Positions 8,054-16,260 of a stretch of DNA of 64,000 nt are shown here, in pieces. The notes under the pieces are model-generated. The model was given only the letters and a program-made list of their open reading frames with translations, was not told where the DNA came from and searched no databases. The DNA lies in contig NZ_VJOK01000001.1 in NCBI RefSeq assembly GCF_013302895.1, forward strand, positions 1,527,415-1,591,414, in the 5' to 3' direction. Both the position numbers and the translations under genes were made by a program. Within the stretch, counting starts at the first letter, position 1. Every line of letters begins with the position of its first letter. The DNA is from Streptomyces albus subsp. chlorinus (GTDB taxonomy: Bacteria; Actinomycetota; Actinomycetes; Streptomycetales; Streptomycetaceae).

Positions 8054-8211
8054 CTCCTACGGGTCCTACGGGTTCGCCGGACGGTGCGGACCCCAGCGTA
8101 GACGGGTTCTGTACCCGGGTGCCCGAATCGTGCAGCGGCCACCTAACGGCCTGGTGACAGCCCGCGCCCCCGACCTGTCACGACCTTGACAACTGCCGTT
8201 CGCCCGCCATG

Positions 8212-8227
8212 CTTTACGCGCGTAAAG
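8212..8227. promoter_or_regulatory. Perfect 16-bp palindrome, candidate operator
   Basis: CTTTACGCGCGTAAAG is a perfect inverted repeat with no spacer, located 20 bp after a TTGACA hexamer and 210 bp before the nuclease start. The AT-containing outer half-sites stand out in a GC-rich background, which suggests a dimeric repressor site. The regulator is unknown. Confidence 0.5.
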
Positions 8228-8287
8228 AATGCGCGCACAGTGCGTGCACACGCGACATGCGCCACGCGACACGTGCACACGTCGCCT

Positions 8288-8344
8288 GCGCACAGGTGTC
8301 ACACGCGCACAGGCGCCGCATGTGCGCAAGCGTCACCTGTGCGC
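8288..8344. repeat. Three copies of GCGCACAGG (two direct, one inverted)
   Basis: GCGCACAGG occurs at 8288-8296 and 8305-8313 (17 bp apart) and as its complement at 8336-8344. In RNA the first and third copies can pair (GCGCACAGGTG with CACCTGTGCGC), forming a large stem in the nuclease leader. Confidence 0.6.
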
Positions 8345-8436
8345 GCCCAGCGAGTGCGCGACCGTACGACAACAGCACGCCGCCCCGCCCCTCCTTCGTT
8401 CCGTACGTCCCCCACAACGTCCTCCGGAGGCTCTTC

Positions 8437-10371
8437 GTGCCGTCCCGATCCCCGTCCCGCTCCTCTTCCCACCCCGGGCCCCGTCCCTCGTCCCACCCCT
8501 CGTCCCGCTCCTCCTGGCGGCCGGGCCGGGCCGCGGCCCTGGTGGTCGCCGCCGTGTGCGCCACGCTGCCGGCCCTGCCCGCCTCGGCGGCGGCCCCGGC
8601 CGCCTCGTCCTCCCCCACGGCCCGCGCGCCCCGGATCCACGACATCCAGGGCACGACCCGGCTGTCCCCCCTGGCCGGAGAGCGCGTCACCGACGTGCCC
8701 GGCGTCGTCACCGGGGTGCGGGACTTCGGCCAGGCGCGCGGCTTCTGGCTCCAGGACCCGCACCCGGACCGGAACGCGGCCACCAGCGAGGGCCTCTTCG
8801 TGTTCACCGGCAAGGAGAGCCCCGGTGTCGCCGTCGGGGACGGTCTGCGGGTCAGCGGCCGGGTCACCGAGTTCTACCCCGGCGGAAAGGAGGCCGGCGG
8901 CCAGTCGGTCACCGAACTGACCGGCGCGTCCTGGAAGACGGACGGCACCCGGCGCGGCGGCGGGCTCCCGGCCGCCTTCCGGCTCACCCCGCGCTCCGTA
9001 CCGGAGGCGTACGCGCCCGACGCCGGGGGCGGCAGCATCGAGAACCGCGCGCTGCGGCCCGGCCGGTACGCGCTGGACCGGTACGAGTCGCTGGAGGGCA
9101 TGCGGGTGTCCGTACACGACGCGGGGGTCACCGGGCCCACCTCCCGCTACCACGACCTGTGGGTGACCACCGACCCCGGCCAGAACCCCACCCCGCGCGG
9201 CGGCACCCTCTACGGCGGCTACGAGGACCAGAACGGCGCCCGGATGAAGGTCTCCTCGCTCCTCCCGCTGGACGAGCACCCCTTCCCGCAGGCCGACGTC
9301 GGCGACGAACTGGACGGCACCACGGCAGGCCCGCTGGACTACGAGCAGTTCGGCGGCTACACGCTGCGCGCCACCACACTCGGCACGCACCGCGACAACC
9401 ACCTGGAGCGCGAGCGGACCCGCAAGCAGCGCCGCGACGAACTGGCGGTGGCCACCTACAACGTGGAGAACCTCTCCCCCAGGTCCGACCCGGCCAAGTT
9501 CGCGCGGCTGGCCGAGGGCCTGGTCAGCAACCTCTCCTCCCCCGACATCGTCACCGTCGAGGAGGTCCAGGACGACACCGGCCCCGACGACGACGGCACG
9601 GTCGGCGCGCGCAAGACGCTCACCATGCTCACCGACGCCGTCGAGAAGGCGGGCGGCCCCTCCTACGCGTGGCGCCAGATCGACCCGGTCGACCAGGCCG
9701 ACGGCGGCCAGCCGGGCGGCAACATCCGTGTCGCCTTCCTCTACAACCCCGAGCGGGTCTCCTTCACCGACCGCCCCGGGGGCGACTCGACGACTCCCGT
9801 GAAGGTCGTCGAGAAGGGCGGCAAGCCAGCGCTGTCCGCCTCGCCAGGGCGGATCGCGTCCCAGGACCCGGCGTGGAAGGCCAGCCGCAAGCCGCTGGCG
9901 GGCGAGTTCCGCTTCCGGGGCCGCACGGTCTTCGTCGTCGCCAACCACTTCAGTTCCAAGGGCGGCGGTGATCTGGACGGGGACCAGCCCATGGAGGGCC
10001 GCTTCCAGCCGCCGGCCAGGCACTCGGAACCGCAGCGCGTCGAGCAGGCGAAGCTGCTGAACGCCTTCGTACGGGACATCCGGGCGGTGGATTCCCGGGC
10101 CGTCGTCGTCGCGGGCGGCGACTTCAACGACTTCCCGTTCTCCCCCACCCTTAAGACCCTGCGCTCGGGCCACGCCCTCACCAGCCCGATGAACCAGCTG
10201 CCCGGCGACGAGCGCTACGGCTACGTCTTCAACGGCAACTCGCAGACGCTGGACCACCTGCTCACCAGCCCGGGTGCCGGGCGCCCCGACTACGACATCG
10301 TCCACATCAACGCCGAGTTCGCCGACCAGACCAGCGACCACGACCCGTCGGTGGTACGCCTCCCCCGGTAA
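8437..10371 (+). CDS. Secreted endonuclease/exonuclease/phosphatase-family nuclease
   Basis: This 644-residue protein has a signal peptide: a long Ser/Arg/Pro n-region, then AAALVVAAVCATLPALPASA before mature Ala-rich sequence. After it comes an OB-fold-like segment (GERVTDVPGVVTGVRDF, about residues 80-180) typical of ExeM/NucH-type extracellular nucleases. The C-terminal half is an EEP catalytic domain: TYNVENL near 340, EEVQDD near 378, NHFSSKGGGDLDG near 502, GGDFNDF near 558 and SDHDPSVV near 632. These supply the Mg-binding Asp/Glu/His residues. It probably degrades extracellular DNA or nucleotides. The GTG at 8437 is chosen because GGAGG sits 6 nt upstream and the signal peptide starts there. 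Convergent with the EI24 gene. Confidence 0.88.
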   Translation: MPSRSPSRSSSHPGPRPSSHPSSRSSWRPGRAAALVVAAVCATLPALPASAAAPAASSSPTARAPRIHDIQGTTRLSPLAGERVTDVPGVVTGVRDFGQARGFWLQDPHPDRNAATSEGLFVFTGKESPGVAVGDGLRVSGRVTEFYPGGKEAGGQSVTELTGASWKTDGTRRGGGLPAAFRLTPRSVPEAYAPDAGGGSIENRALRPGRYALDRYESLEGMRVSVHDAGVTGPTSRYHDLWVTTDPGQNPTPRGGTLYGGYEDQNGARMKVSSLLPLDEHPFPQADVGDELDGTTAGPLDYEQFGGYTLRATTLGTHRDNHLERERTRKQRRDELAVATYNVENLSPRSDPAKFARLAEGLVSNLSSPDIVTVEEVQDDTGPDDDGTVGARKTLTMLTDAVEKAGGPSYAWRQIDPVDQADGGQPGGNIRVAFLYNPERVSFTDRPGGDSTTPVKVVEKGGKPALSASPGRIASQDPAWKASRKPLAGEFRFRGRTVFVVANHFSSKGGGDLDGDQPMEGRFQPPARHSEPQRVEQAKLLNAFVRDIRAVDSRAVVVAGGDFNDFPFSPTLKTLRSGHALTSPMNQLPGDERYGYVFNGNSQTLDHLLTSPGAGRPDYDIVHINAEFADQTSDHDPSVVRLPR

Positions 10372-10482
10372 CCGCGCCGCTTGCCCGCCGCCACCGCCTG
10401 CCCGCCCTCACGGGCACCAGGACCGGGGCCCCGCCCGCCACCCGCCGACCCGCCCTGGGGCAGGGGCGCGTGCCGTGACAGC

Positions 10483-11301
10483 TCAGTGCCAGGCGGGCGG
10501 GGGCGGCGCCTGGGTGCCATGGGCGGGGTACGGCGGCGGGGTGGCGCCCGCATCAGGGTGCGGGCGCTCCCCATCCAGGTCGCGTACCAGGAAGGTGGCG
10601 CCGGCGACGGCGCCGGGCATCAGGGGGACGGCGAGCAGCGGCACCAGGAACGCGAGGGTCAGGGGCACCCCGAACCCGAGGGCGAGGGCCTTGCGGGAGC
10701 GCAGCATGCGCAGCCGCTCCCGCACCGGGACCCCCCGGCGCTGCATGGCGACGGACGTCAGCTCCAGGGTGAGGAAGAACCCGGAGACGCAGAACCCGAG
10801 CACGGGCACCACGGTCTGGCCGATCACCGGGACGAAGCCGAGGAAGAACAGCGGGACGGTGAACAGCAGTGTCCGGCTCAGGACGTAGAGGCTGTCGGTG
10901 AGCGCGGTCCACACCTCGCGCCACAGCGGCTGTTCGACGGCCCCGCTCGTCCCGCCCTCGCTCTCCTCCACCTTCTCCGAGAGCTTCTCGTAGAAGGGTT
11001 CCCCGATCAGCAGGGCGACGGCGGCGAAGGTCACCACCGCGAGCATGAGGACGGCGAGCCACAGCATGACGGCGAAGACGCCGCGGGTGAGCATCCGGCC
11101 GGTGGAGCCCCAGTCGTCGGCGAAGGGTGTGGCCCAGGCGGCGATGTCGTCGGCGTAGAAGCCCAGCGCGGTCAGGGCGGCGGCGTAGAGGACGAGGGTG
11201 ATCAGCGCGGGCAGGAGTCCGAATCCGAACCACCGCCCGTGGGTGAGCACCCACCGTTGTCCTCGTCCCAAGTACCGCAGCCCAGCCCCAAGATCACGCA
11301 T
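10483..11301 (-). CDS. EI24-domain (CysZ-like) integral membrane protein
   Basis: This 272-residue protein has about four membrane-embedded helical regions, for example LLPALITLVLYAAALTALGF, VMLWLAVLMLAVVTFAAVAL and LFTVPLFFLGFVPVIGQTVV. The order DLGAGLRYLGRG, LIGEPFYEKLSEKVE and the PVIGQTVVPVLGF loop are signatures of EI24/CysZ-family proteins; bacterial CysZ takes up sulfate, but the actinobacterial branch is uncharacterised. The C-terminus is a Pro-rich cytoplasmic tail ending APPPPAWH. The ATG at 11301 is favoured over GTG 11328 because a -10 hexamer (TAGGCT) lies 7 nt upstream, indicating a leaderless start. The YeeE gene elsewhere in the window is another sulfur-linked transporter, but the two are not adjacent. 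Confidence 0.82.
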   Translation of the reverse strand: MRDLGAGLRYLGRGQRWVLTHGRWFGFGLLPALITLVLYAAALTALGFYADDIAAWATPFADDWGSTGRMLTRGVFAVMLWLAVLMLAVVTFAAVALLIGEPFYEKLSEKVEESEGGTSGAVEQPLWREVWTALTDSLYVLSRTLLFTVPLFFLGFVPVIGQTVVPVLGFCVSGFFLTLELTSVAMQRRGVPVRERLRMLRSRKALALGFGVPLTLAFLVPLLAVPLMPGAVAGATFLVRDLDGERPHPDAGATPPPYPAHGTQAPPPPAWH

Positions 11302-11308
11302 GCCCGCA

Positions 11309-11314
11309 AGCCTA
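11309..11314 (-). promoter_or_regulatory. -10 box TAGGCT, leaderless promoter of the EI24 gene
   Basis: On the minus strand TAGGCT ends 7 nt before the ATG at 11301, so transcription should start at or next to the start codon. No ribosome binding site is present. Confidence 0.55.
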
Positions 11315-11368
11315 GGGCCTGCGGGCACGCGCGTGCGCGGACTGTGACACAGCCTCCGCGATCGCAGC

Positions 11369-12358
11369 TCAGTTGTGACTGTGCAGCGCCTCGTTGAGGC
11401 CGCCCCAGGAGCCGGTGCGCTGGAGTGCCTCGACGGTGCCGGTGACGGAGTTGCGGCGGAAGAGCAGGTTGTTCGCGCCGGACAGCTCCAGCGCCTTGAC
11501 GATCTTGCCGTCGGGCAGGGTGACGCGCGTACCGGCGGTCACATAGAGCCCGGCCTCGATCACGCAGTCGTCGCCCAGGGCGATGCCGAGGCCCGCCTCG
11601 GCGCCGATCAGGCAGCGCTCGCCGACGGAGACGATCTGCTTGCCGCCGCCGGAGAGGGTGCCCATGATCGAGGCGCCGCCGCCCAGGTCGGTGCCGTCAC
11701 CGAGGACGACACCCGCGCTGATGCGGCCCTCCACCATGGAGGTGCCCAGCGTGCCGGCGTTGAAGTTGCAGAAGCCCTCGTGCATGACGGTGGTGCCCTC
11801 GGCCAGGTGCGCGCCGAGGCGGACCCGGTCGGCGTCGCCGATGCGCACGCCCTTGGGGACGACGTAGTCGGTCATGCGGGGGAACTTGTCCACGCTGGTG
11901 ACCGTCAGCTGGGTGCCGGAGGCGCGGGCGGCCAGCCGGACGTCCTCGACCCTGTCCACCGGCACCGGGCCGATGTTCGTCCAGGCGACGTTGGCCAGGT
12001 GGGCGAACTGCCCCTCCAGGCTGAGGCCGTGCGGCTTGACCAGCCGGTGGCTGAGCAGGTGCAGCCGCAGGTAGACGTCGTGCGCGTCCAGCGGCTTGTC
12101 GTCGAGGGCGGCGATGACCGTACGGACGGCCACGACCTCGACCCCGCGGCGGGGGTCCTCGCCGAGGGCCTTCGGCGCGCTCTGGCCGAGCAGCTCGGCG
12201 GCACGCTCGGCGCTCAGCCGCTCGGTCCCGGCCGGGCCGGGCTCGGCGGTCAGCTCGGGCCGCGGGAACCAGGTGTCCAGGACGGTTCCGTCGGCCGCGA
12301 CGGTGGCGAGGCCGGCGGCGACGGCCCCGGTGGTGCTGGGGTTGGGTGCTTCGGTCAT
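11369..12358 (-). CDS. dapD: Tetrahydrodipicolinate N-succinyltransferase
   Basis: This 329-residue enzyme transfers succinyl from succinyl-CoA to tetrahydrodipicolinate in the succinylase branch of lysine and meso-diaminopimelate synthesis. The C-terminal half shows the hexapeptide-repeat left-handed beta helix: [20 protein letters not shown], then [20 protein letters not shown] and [20 protein letters not shown]. The N-terminal domain ([27 protein letters not shown] in the form [16 protein letters not shown]) matches the long actinobacterial DapD type, whose length is also about 320-330. The start ATG at 12358 has a -10 box (TAGCGT) 7 nt upstream and no ribosome binding site. It stands alone, transcribed leftward between the EI24 and tetR genes. 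Confidence 0.95.
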   Translation of the reverse strand: MTEAPNPSTTGAVAAGLATVAADGTVLDTWFPRPELTAEPGPAGTERLSAERAAELLGQSAPKALGEDPRRGVEVVAVRTVIAALDDKPLDAHDVYLRLHLLSHRLVKPHGLSLEGQFAHLANVAWTNIGPVPVDRVEDVRLAARASGTQLTVTSVDKFPRMTDYVVPKGVRIGDADRVRLGAHLAEGTTVMHEGFCNFNAGTLGTSMVEGRISAGVVLGDGTDLGGGASIMGTLSGGGKQIVSVGERCLIGAEAGLGIALGDDCVIEAGLYVTAGTRVTLPDGKIVKALELSGANNLLFRRNSVTGTVEALQRTGSWGGLNEALHSHN

Positions 12359-12365
12359 GTCTCGA

Positions 12366-12371
12366 ACGCTA
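12366..12371 (-). promoter_or_regulatory. -10 box TAGCGT, leaderless promoter of dapD
   Basis: TAGCGT on the minus strand is separated from the dapD ATG by 7 nt, the layout of Streptomyces leaderless transcripts. Confidence 0.55.
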
Positions 12372-12412
12372 TCCGGATTCGGTGCGGGATGACGAACCGG
12401 TCCACGGGGCGG

Positions 12413-12970
12413 TCACTCCCCGTCACCGCCCTCGCCGAGGACCCTGGCGAGGGCGGCGCGGACCTCCGCCCGGTCGAAGGGCCGGTCGGTGAGCAGCAGC
12501 TGGAGCAGCAGTCCGTCGATGAGCGCGACCAGGGCGCGGGCGGTGGCCAGGTCGGCGGTGTGGGGGGCCAGCGCCCGCACCATGTCGTCCAGCCAGGCGG
12601 CGGCCACCGGCTGGAGCAGGGGGCGGCGCAGCGCCGCCAGGTACAGCTCGTACTCCAGCCGTATGCGGCCCCGGCCGCCCGAGGCGTACTCCTCCAGCAG
12701 CCGGGTGAGCCCGTCCGCCAGCGGCACGCCCCCGGCCAGTTCGCGGCCCCACGCCTCGATGGCGGTCTGCGGCTCGCAGTTGACCTGTTCCAGGGCGGCC
12801 AGCAGGAGATCGTCCAGGGTCGCGAAGTGGTAGGTCGTCGAGCCCAGGGGGACGTCGGCCTCGGCGGCCACCGTGCGGTGGCTGAGGGCCGCGATGCCCT
12901 TGAGTTCCACGATGCGGATGGCCGCGTCGATGATGCGCTGCCGCCGCTCGGGGTCGTACCGCCGTCCCAT
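12413..12970 (-). CDS. TetR-family regulator paired with an SMR efflux pump
   Basis: This 185-residue protein has a TetR DNA-binding domain in residues 8-55 (RRQRIIDAAIRIVELKGIAA, then HRTVAAEADVPLGSTTYHFA). A helical C-terminal domain of the usual length follows, including the DDLLLAALEQVN and LLLQLLLTDRPFD segments. The ATG (12968-12970) overlaps the stop of the upstream SMR gene by one base (TGATG), so the two are translationally coupled in one leftward operon. It most likely represses the pump promoter at 13293-13304, with a cationic drug as inducer; the partnership is inferred from the operon structure. Confidence 0.9.
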   Translation of the reverse strand: MGRRYDPERRQRIIDAAIRIVELKGIAALSHRTVAAEADVPLGSTTYHFATLDDLLLAALEQVNCEPQTAIEAWGRELAGGVPLADGLTRLLEEYASGGRGRIRLEYELYLAALRRPLLQPVAAAWLDDMVRALAPHTADLATARALVALIDGLLLQLLLTDRPFDRAEVRAALARVLGEGGDGE

Positions 12971-13290
12971 CAGTGGGCTCCTCCCAGGTTGAGGACGACG
13001 ACGCCGCAGATCACCAGCAGCAGGCCGAGGAGCTTCAGCGCGGTGACCGCCTCGCCGATGAACACCATCCCGATCAGTGCGATGGCCGCCGTCCCCGCGC
13101 CGGACCAGATGGCGTAGGCGGTGCCCACCGGCATGGTCTTGAGGGTGTGTGCGAGCAGCAGGAAGGCGACGACGTATCCGGCGGCGGTGAGCAGCGAGGG
13201 CACCAGTTTGCTGAAGCCGTCGCTGTACTTCATCGCCGTCGTGCCCAGCACCTCGGCGAGGATCGCGCCCGCGAGCGTCACATAGACCAT
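12970..13290 (-). CDS. Small multidrug resistance (SMR/EmrE-type) efflux transporter
   Basis: This 106-residue protein has four transmembrane helices, the standard SMR size. The membrane-embedded Glu of helix 1 is present (LAGAILAEVLGTTAMKYSDG, Glu13), followed by KLVPSLLTAAGYVVAFLLLA, TMPVGTAYAIWSGAGTAAIA and KLLGLLLVICGVVVLNLGGA. The KYSDGF and PVGTAYAIW motifs place it in the proton-coupled drug/quaternary-cation exporter branch. The ATG at 13290 is used in place of GTG 13308: a TACGCT hexamer lies 7 nt before it, and six extra residues would otherwise cover the palindromic operator. Operon with the downstream tetR gene. Confidence 0.92.
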   Translation of the reverse strand: MVYVTLAGAILAEVLGTTAMKYSDGFSKLVPSLLTAAGYVVAFLLLAHTLKTMPVGTAYAIWSGAGTAAIALIGMVFIGEAVTALKLLGLLLVICGVVVLNLGGAH

Positions 13291-13292
13291 AC

Positions 13293-13304
13293 GTACGAGC
13301 GTAC
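13293..13304 (-). promoter_or_regulatory. Palindrome GTACGAGCGTAC overlapping a leaderless -10 box
   Basis: The interrupted palindrome GTACG-AG-CGTAC overlaps the -10 hexamer TACGCT (13298-13303, minus strand), which ends 7 nt before the SMR start codon. A repressor bound here would block transcription initiation, so it is a good candidate operator for the TetR protein encoded by the second gene of the operon. Confidence 0.5.
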
Positions 13305-13335
13305 ACAACGGGCGGCGGCCGGACCGCGGCGCGCG

Positions 13336-13368
13336 AACGGCCGCGCACCCGGTGGGTGCGCGGCCGTT
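13336..13368. terminator. Strong hairpin terminating the suf operon
   Basis: A perfect 15-bp stem (AACGGCCGCGCACCC and its complement) with a 3-nt loop lies 26 bp beyond the sufT stop and also separates it from the SMR promoter. Confidence 0.85.
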
Positions 13369-13393
13369 GCGCAGGGCTGACGGCAGGCGGGAC

Positions 13394-13723
13394 TCAGACG
13401 TTGAAGCCCAGGGCCCGCAGCTGCTCGCGGCCGTCGTCGGTGATCTTGTCGGGACCCCACGGCGGCATCCAGACCCAGTTGATCCTCAGCTCGTTGACGA
13501 TGCCCTCGGTGGCCGAACGGGCCTGGTCCTCGATGACGTCGGTCAGCGGGCAGGCCGCCGAGGTGAGCGTCATGTCGATCGTCGCCACGTTCGTGTCGTC
13601 GATGTGGATGCCGTAGACCAGGCCGAGGTTGACGACATCGATGCCCAGCTCGGGGTCGACGACGTCCATCATCGCCTCGCGGACCTCGTCCTCGCTCGCG
13701 GGCTTGGTGGTCATCTCGGTCAT
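13394..13723 (-). CDS. SufT-type Fe-S maturation protein (DUF59/MIP18 family)
   Basis: This 109-residue protein contains DPELGIDVVNLGLVYGI (about residues 23-39) and MTLTSAACPLTDVIEDQA with the conserved Cys, the two signatures of the DUF59/PaaD/SufT family. A WVWMPPWGPDKITDDGREQL segment near the C-terminus is standard. Members help deliver Fe-S clusters to target proteins. The ATG at 13723 follows AGGAGAGG and overlaps the sufU stop by 4 nt (ATGA), so it is the last gene of the suf operon. The upstream codons open in the same frame belong to sufU sequence read out of phase. Confidence 0.9.
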   Translation of the reverse strand: MTEMTTKPASEDEVREAMMDVVDPELGIDVVNLGLVYGIHIDDTNVATIDMTLTSAACPLTDVIEDQARSATEGIVNELRINWVWMPPWGPDKITDDGREQLRALGFNV

Positions 13724-14226
13724 GCGGTCCTCTCCTTGGCCGAGTCGGCTTCGGTCGAGCCCGGCGCCTGCGCCGTCGCCTCTGCCCCGCCGAACGCCTG
13801 CGCCGTCGCGTCCTTCCAGGCCATCCAGCTCAGCAGGGCGCACTTCACCCGCGCCGGGTACTTCGAGACCCCGGCGAACGCCACGGCGTCCTCCAGCAGG
13901 TCCTCCATGGTGTCGTCCGGCTCCAGCTGGCCCTTGGACTGCATCAGCTCCAGGAAGCTCTCCTGGATCCTGCGGGCCTCGGCCAGGTCCTTGCCGACCA
14001 GCAGCTCGTTGAGCACCGAGGCGCTGGCCTGGCTGATGGAACAGCCCTGGCCCTCGTACGACACGTCCTCGATCCTGTCGCCGTCGTAGCGCACCCGCAA
14101 GGTGATCTCGTCGCCGCAGGTCGGGTTGACGTGGTGCACTTCGGCATCGCCGTCGCGCAGCCCGCGCCCGTGCGGGTTCTTGTAGTGGTCCAGGATGACG
14201 TCCTGGTACATCGAGTCCAGCTTCAC
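13720..14226 (-). CDS. sufU: SufU: zinc-dependent sulfurtransferase/scaffold of Fe-S assembly
   Basis: This 168-residue member of the IscU-like fold has the three conserved cysteines at 37 (NPTCGDEI), 62 (GQGCSISQAS) and 129 (VKCALLSW), plus Asp39. In Gram-positive SufU these bind zinc and accept persulfide sulfur from SufS. The 18-21 residue insertion that separates SufU from IscU is present between Cys62 and Cys129. The C-terminal 25 residues form an Ala/Thr/Glu-rich tail. It follows sufS by 9 bp and overlaps sufT by 4 bp. Confidence 0.93.
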   Translation of the reverse strand: MKLDSMYQDVILDHYKNPHGRGLRDGDAEVHHVNPTCGDEITLRVRYDGDRIEDVSYEGQGCSISQASASVLNELLVGKDLAEARRIQESFLELMQSKGQLEPDDTMEDLLEDAVAFAGVSKYPARVKCALLSWMAWKDATAQAFGGAEATAQAPGSTEADSAKERTA

Positions 14227-14235
14227 CGACAGCCC

Positions 14236-15492
14236 CTATGCGAAGAAATTCCGAACGTGTTCCAGTCCGTCCGCCAGGGCGTCCACCTCGGCGGGCGTGG
14301 AGTACAGATAGAACGACGCTCGTGTCGTCGCGGGAATTCCGTAGCGCAGGCAGACGGGGCGTGCGCAGTGGTGGCCGACACGGATCGCGATGCCCTGCTC
14401 GTCCAGCACCTGGCCCACGTCGTGCGGGTGGATGTCACCGAGCGTGAAGGAGATCGTCGCGCCGCGGTCCTCGGCCGTGGTGGGGCCGATGATCCGCAGG
14501 TCGGGGATGTCCTTCAGCCGGCGCACGGCGTACTCCGTCAGCGCGTGCTCGTGCTGCTGGACGCGGTCCATGCCGATCGACGTCAGGTAGTCCACCGCCG
14601 CGCCGAGGCCGACCGCCTGGGCGATCGGCGGAGTGCCCGCCTCGAACTTGTGCGGAGCCGGAGCGTACGTCGACGCGTGCATCGTGACGGTCTCGATCAT
14701 CTCCCCGCCGCCGAGGAACGGCGGCAGGTCGTTGAGCAGCTCCTGGCGTCCCCACAGCACGCCGATGCCGGTGGGGCCGCACATCTTGTGCCCGGTGAAG
14801 GCCACGAAGTCCGCCTGGAGGGCCTGCACGTCCAGCGGCATGTGGGGGGCCGCCTGGGAGGCGTCCACCACGACCAGCGCGCCGACCTCCTGCGCCCGCC
14901 GCACGATGTCCTCGACGGGGTTGAAGGTGCCCATGATGTTGGAGACGAGCGTGAGCGCGACCACCTTGGTGCGCTCCGTGATCAGCTCCTCGATCCCGGC
15001 CAGGTCGAGCCGGCCCTCGTCGGTGAGGCCGAACCACTTCAGCTTCGCGCCGGTGCGCTGCGACAGCAGCTGCCACGGGACGATGTTGGAGTGGTGCTCC
15101 ATCTCCGTGATGACGATCTCGGTGTCCCGCTCGACGCGGTAGGGCTCGTCGGCCCAGCCGAGCATGTTCGCCACCAGGTTCAGCGACTCCGAGGCGTTCT
15201 TGGTGAAGATCACCTCGTCGCGGCTGGGCGCGTTGACGAACGCGGCGACCTTGTCGCGCGCGCCCTCGTACAGCGCCGTGGCCTCCTCGGCCAGCACGTG
15301 CACGCCGCGGTGGACGTTGGCGTTGTGCTTCTCGTAGTAGTCGGCCAGCGCGTCGAGTACCTGGGTCGGCTTCTGCGAGGTCGCCGCGTTGTCCAGGTAG
15401 ACGAGTTTGCGCCCGTCGTGCACCTGGCGGTCCAGGACGGGGAAGTCCTTACGGATCGCGTCGGTGTCGAGCAGGCCCGGGAGCTGTGTCAC
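14236..15492 (-). CDS. sufS: SufS: group II cysteine desulfurase
   Basis: This 418-residue PLP enzyme converts cysteine to alanine and an enzyme-bound persulfide. Visible motifs include KLVYLDNAATSQKP near residue 29, TKNASESLNLVAN, HHSNIVPWQLL, VVVDASQAAPHMPLD (PLP contact), the Schiff-base lysine in FTGHKMCGPTGIGVLW and the catalytic Cys loop IRVGHHCARPVCLRYG near the C-terminus. The length equals the family norm. Its GTG start at 15492 overlaps the sufC stop by 4 bp. It provides sulfur to SufU and then to the SufBCD scaffold encoded upstream. Confidence 0.96.
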   Translation of the reverse strand: MTQLPGLLDTDAIRKDFPVLDRQVHDGRKLVYLDNAATSQKPTQVLDALADYYEKHNANVHRGVHVLAEEATALYEGARDKVAAFVNAPSRDEVIFTKNASESLNLVANMLGWADEPYRVERDTEIVITEMEHHSNIVPWQLLSQRTGAKLKWFGLTDEGRLDLAGIEELITERTKVVALTLVSNIMGTFNPVEDIVRRAQEVGALVVVDASQAAPHMPLDVQALQADFVAFTGHKMCGPTGIGVLWGRQELLNDLPPFLGGGEMIETVTMHASTYAPAPHKFEAGTPPIAQAVGLGAAVDYLTSIGMDRVQQHEHALTEYAVRRLKDIPDLRIIGPTTAEDRGATISFTLGDIHPHDVGQVLDEQGIAIRVGHHCARPVCLRYGIPATTRASFYLYSTPAEVDALADGLEHVRNFFA

Positions 15493-16253
15493 GCAGTGGC
15501 ACCACCCTTCACGTACTGCTCGTAGCCCTCTTCCTCCAGCTTGTCGGCCAGCTCCGCGCCGCCGGACTCGACGATGCGGCCCTTGGCGAACACATGCACG
15601 TGGTCGGGCTTGATGTAGCGGAGGATACGGGTGTAGTGCGTGATCAGCAGGGTGCCGACCTCGCCGGTCTCGCGGACCCGGTTGACGCCCTCGGACACCA
15701 CGCGCAGCGCGTCCACGTCGAGGCCGGAGTCGGTCTCGTCCAGGATCGCGATCTTCGGCTTGAGCAGCTCCAGCTGGAGGATCTCGTGGCGCTTCTTCTC
15801 ACCGCCGGAGAAGCCCTCGTTCACGTTGCGCTCGGCGAACTTCGGGTCGATGGAGAGCCGCTCCATGGCCTCCTTGACCTCCTTGACCCAGGTCCGCAGC
15901 TTGGGGGCCTCACCGCGGACGGCGGTGGCGGAGGTGCGCAGGAAGTTGGAGACGGAGACACCGGGGACCTCGACCGGGTACTGCATGGCGAGGAAGACGC
16001 CGGCGCGGGCGCGCTCGTCGACGGACATCTCCAGGACGTCCTCGCCGTCGAGCTTCACGGAGCCGCCGGTGACGGTGTACTTCGGGTGGCCGGCCAGCGA
16101 GTACGCCAGCGTGGACTTGCCCGAACCGTTCGGGCCCATGATCGCGTGCGTCTCGCCCTGCTTCACGGTCAGGTCGACGCCGCGCAGGATCTCGTTCGGG
16201 CCGCCCTCGGTCTCGACGGAGACGTGCAGGTCGTTGATCTCAAGCGTTGCCAT
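15489..16253 (-). CDS. sufC: SufC: Fe-S assembly ATPase
   Basis: This 254-residue ABC-type ATPase lacks membrane domains. Walker A is GPNGSGKST (40-48), the signature is GFSGGEKKRHEILQ and Walker B is IAILDETDSGLD. The GEKKRHE variant and DETDSGLD are diagnostic of SufC over transport ATPases. It drives conformational changes in SufB/SufD during cluster assembly. The ATG at 16253 is preferred to the upstream in-frame start, whose extra 13 residues are not SufC-like. It lies 7 bp after the Rieske gene and overlaps sufS. Confidence 0.96.
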   Translation of the reverse strand: MATLEINDLHVSVETEGGPNEILRGVDLTVKQGETHAIMGPNGSGKSTLAYSLAGHPKYTVTGGSVKLDGEDVLEMSVDERARAGVFLAMQYPVEVPGVSVSNFLRTSATAVRGEAPKLRTWVKEVKEAMERLSIDPKFAERNVNEGFSGGEKKRHEILQLELLKPKIAILDETDSGLDVDALRVVSEGVNRVRETGEVGTLLITHYTRILRYIKPDHVHVFAKGRIVESGGAELADKLEEEGYEQYVKGGATA

Positions 16254-16260
16254 GGGGACT

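Larger units (their letters stand above)
8054..8436. other. Divergent intergenic region with dense GCGCAC/GTGCGC motifs
   Basis: This 383-bp region separates the 571-aa gene from the nuclease gene. It holds a TTGACA (8186-8191) that could be a rightward -35 box, the 16-bp palindrome at 8212-8227 and, from 8229 to 8365, an unusual concentration of alternating GCGCAC, GTGCGC and GTGCAC words. The frame open across it (from 8209) encodes His/Cys/Arg-rich sequence unlike a protein, and I treat it as non-coding leader. Confidence 0.6.

Noticed and set aside
8209-8436. N-terminal extension of the nuclease frame back to ATG 8209
   Set aside because: The extension is His/Cys/Arg-rich, lies on the palindrome/repeat region and would bury the signal peptide; GTG 8437 has a strong ribosome binding site.
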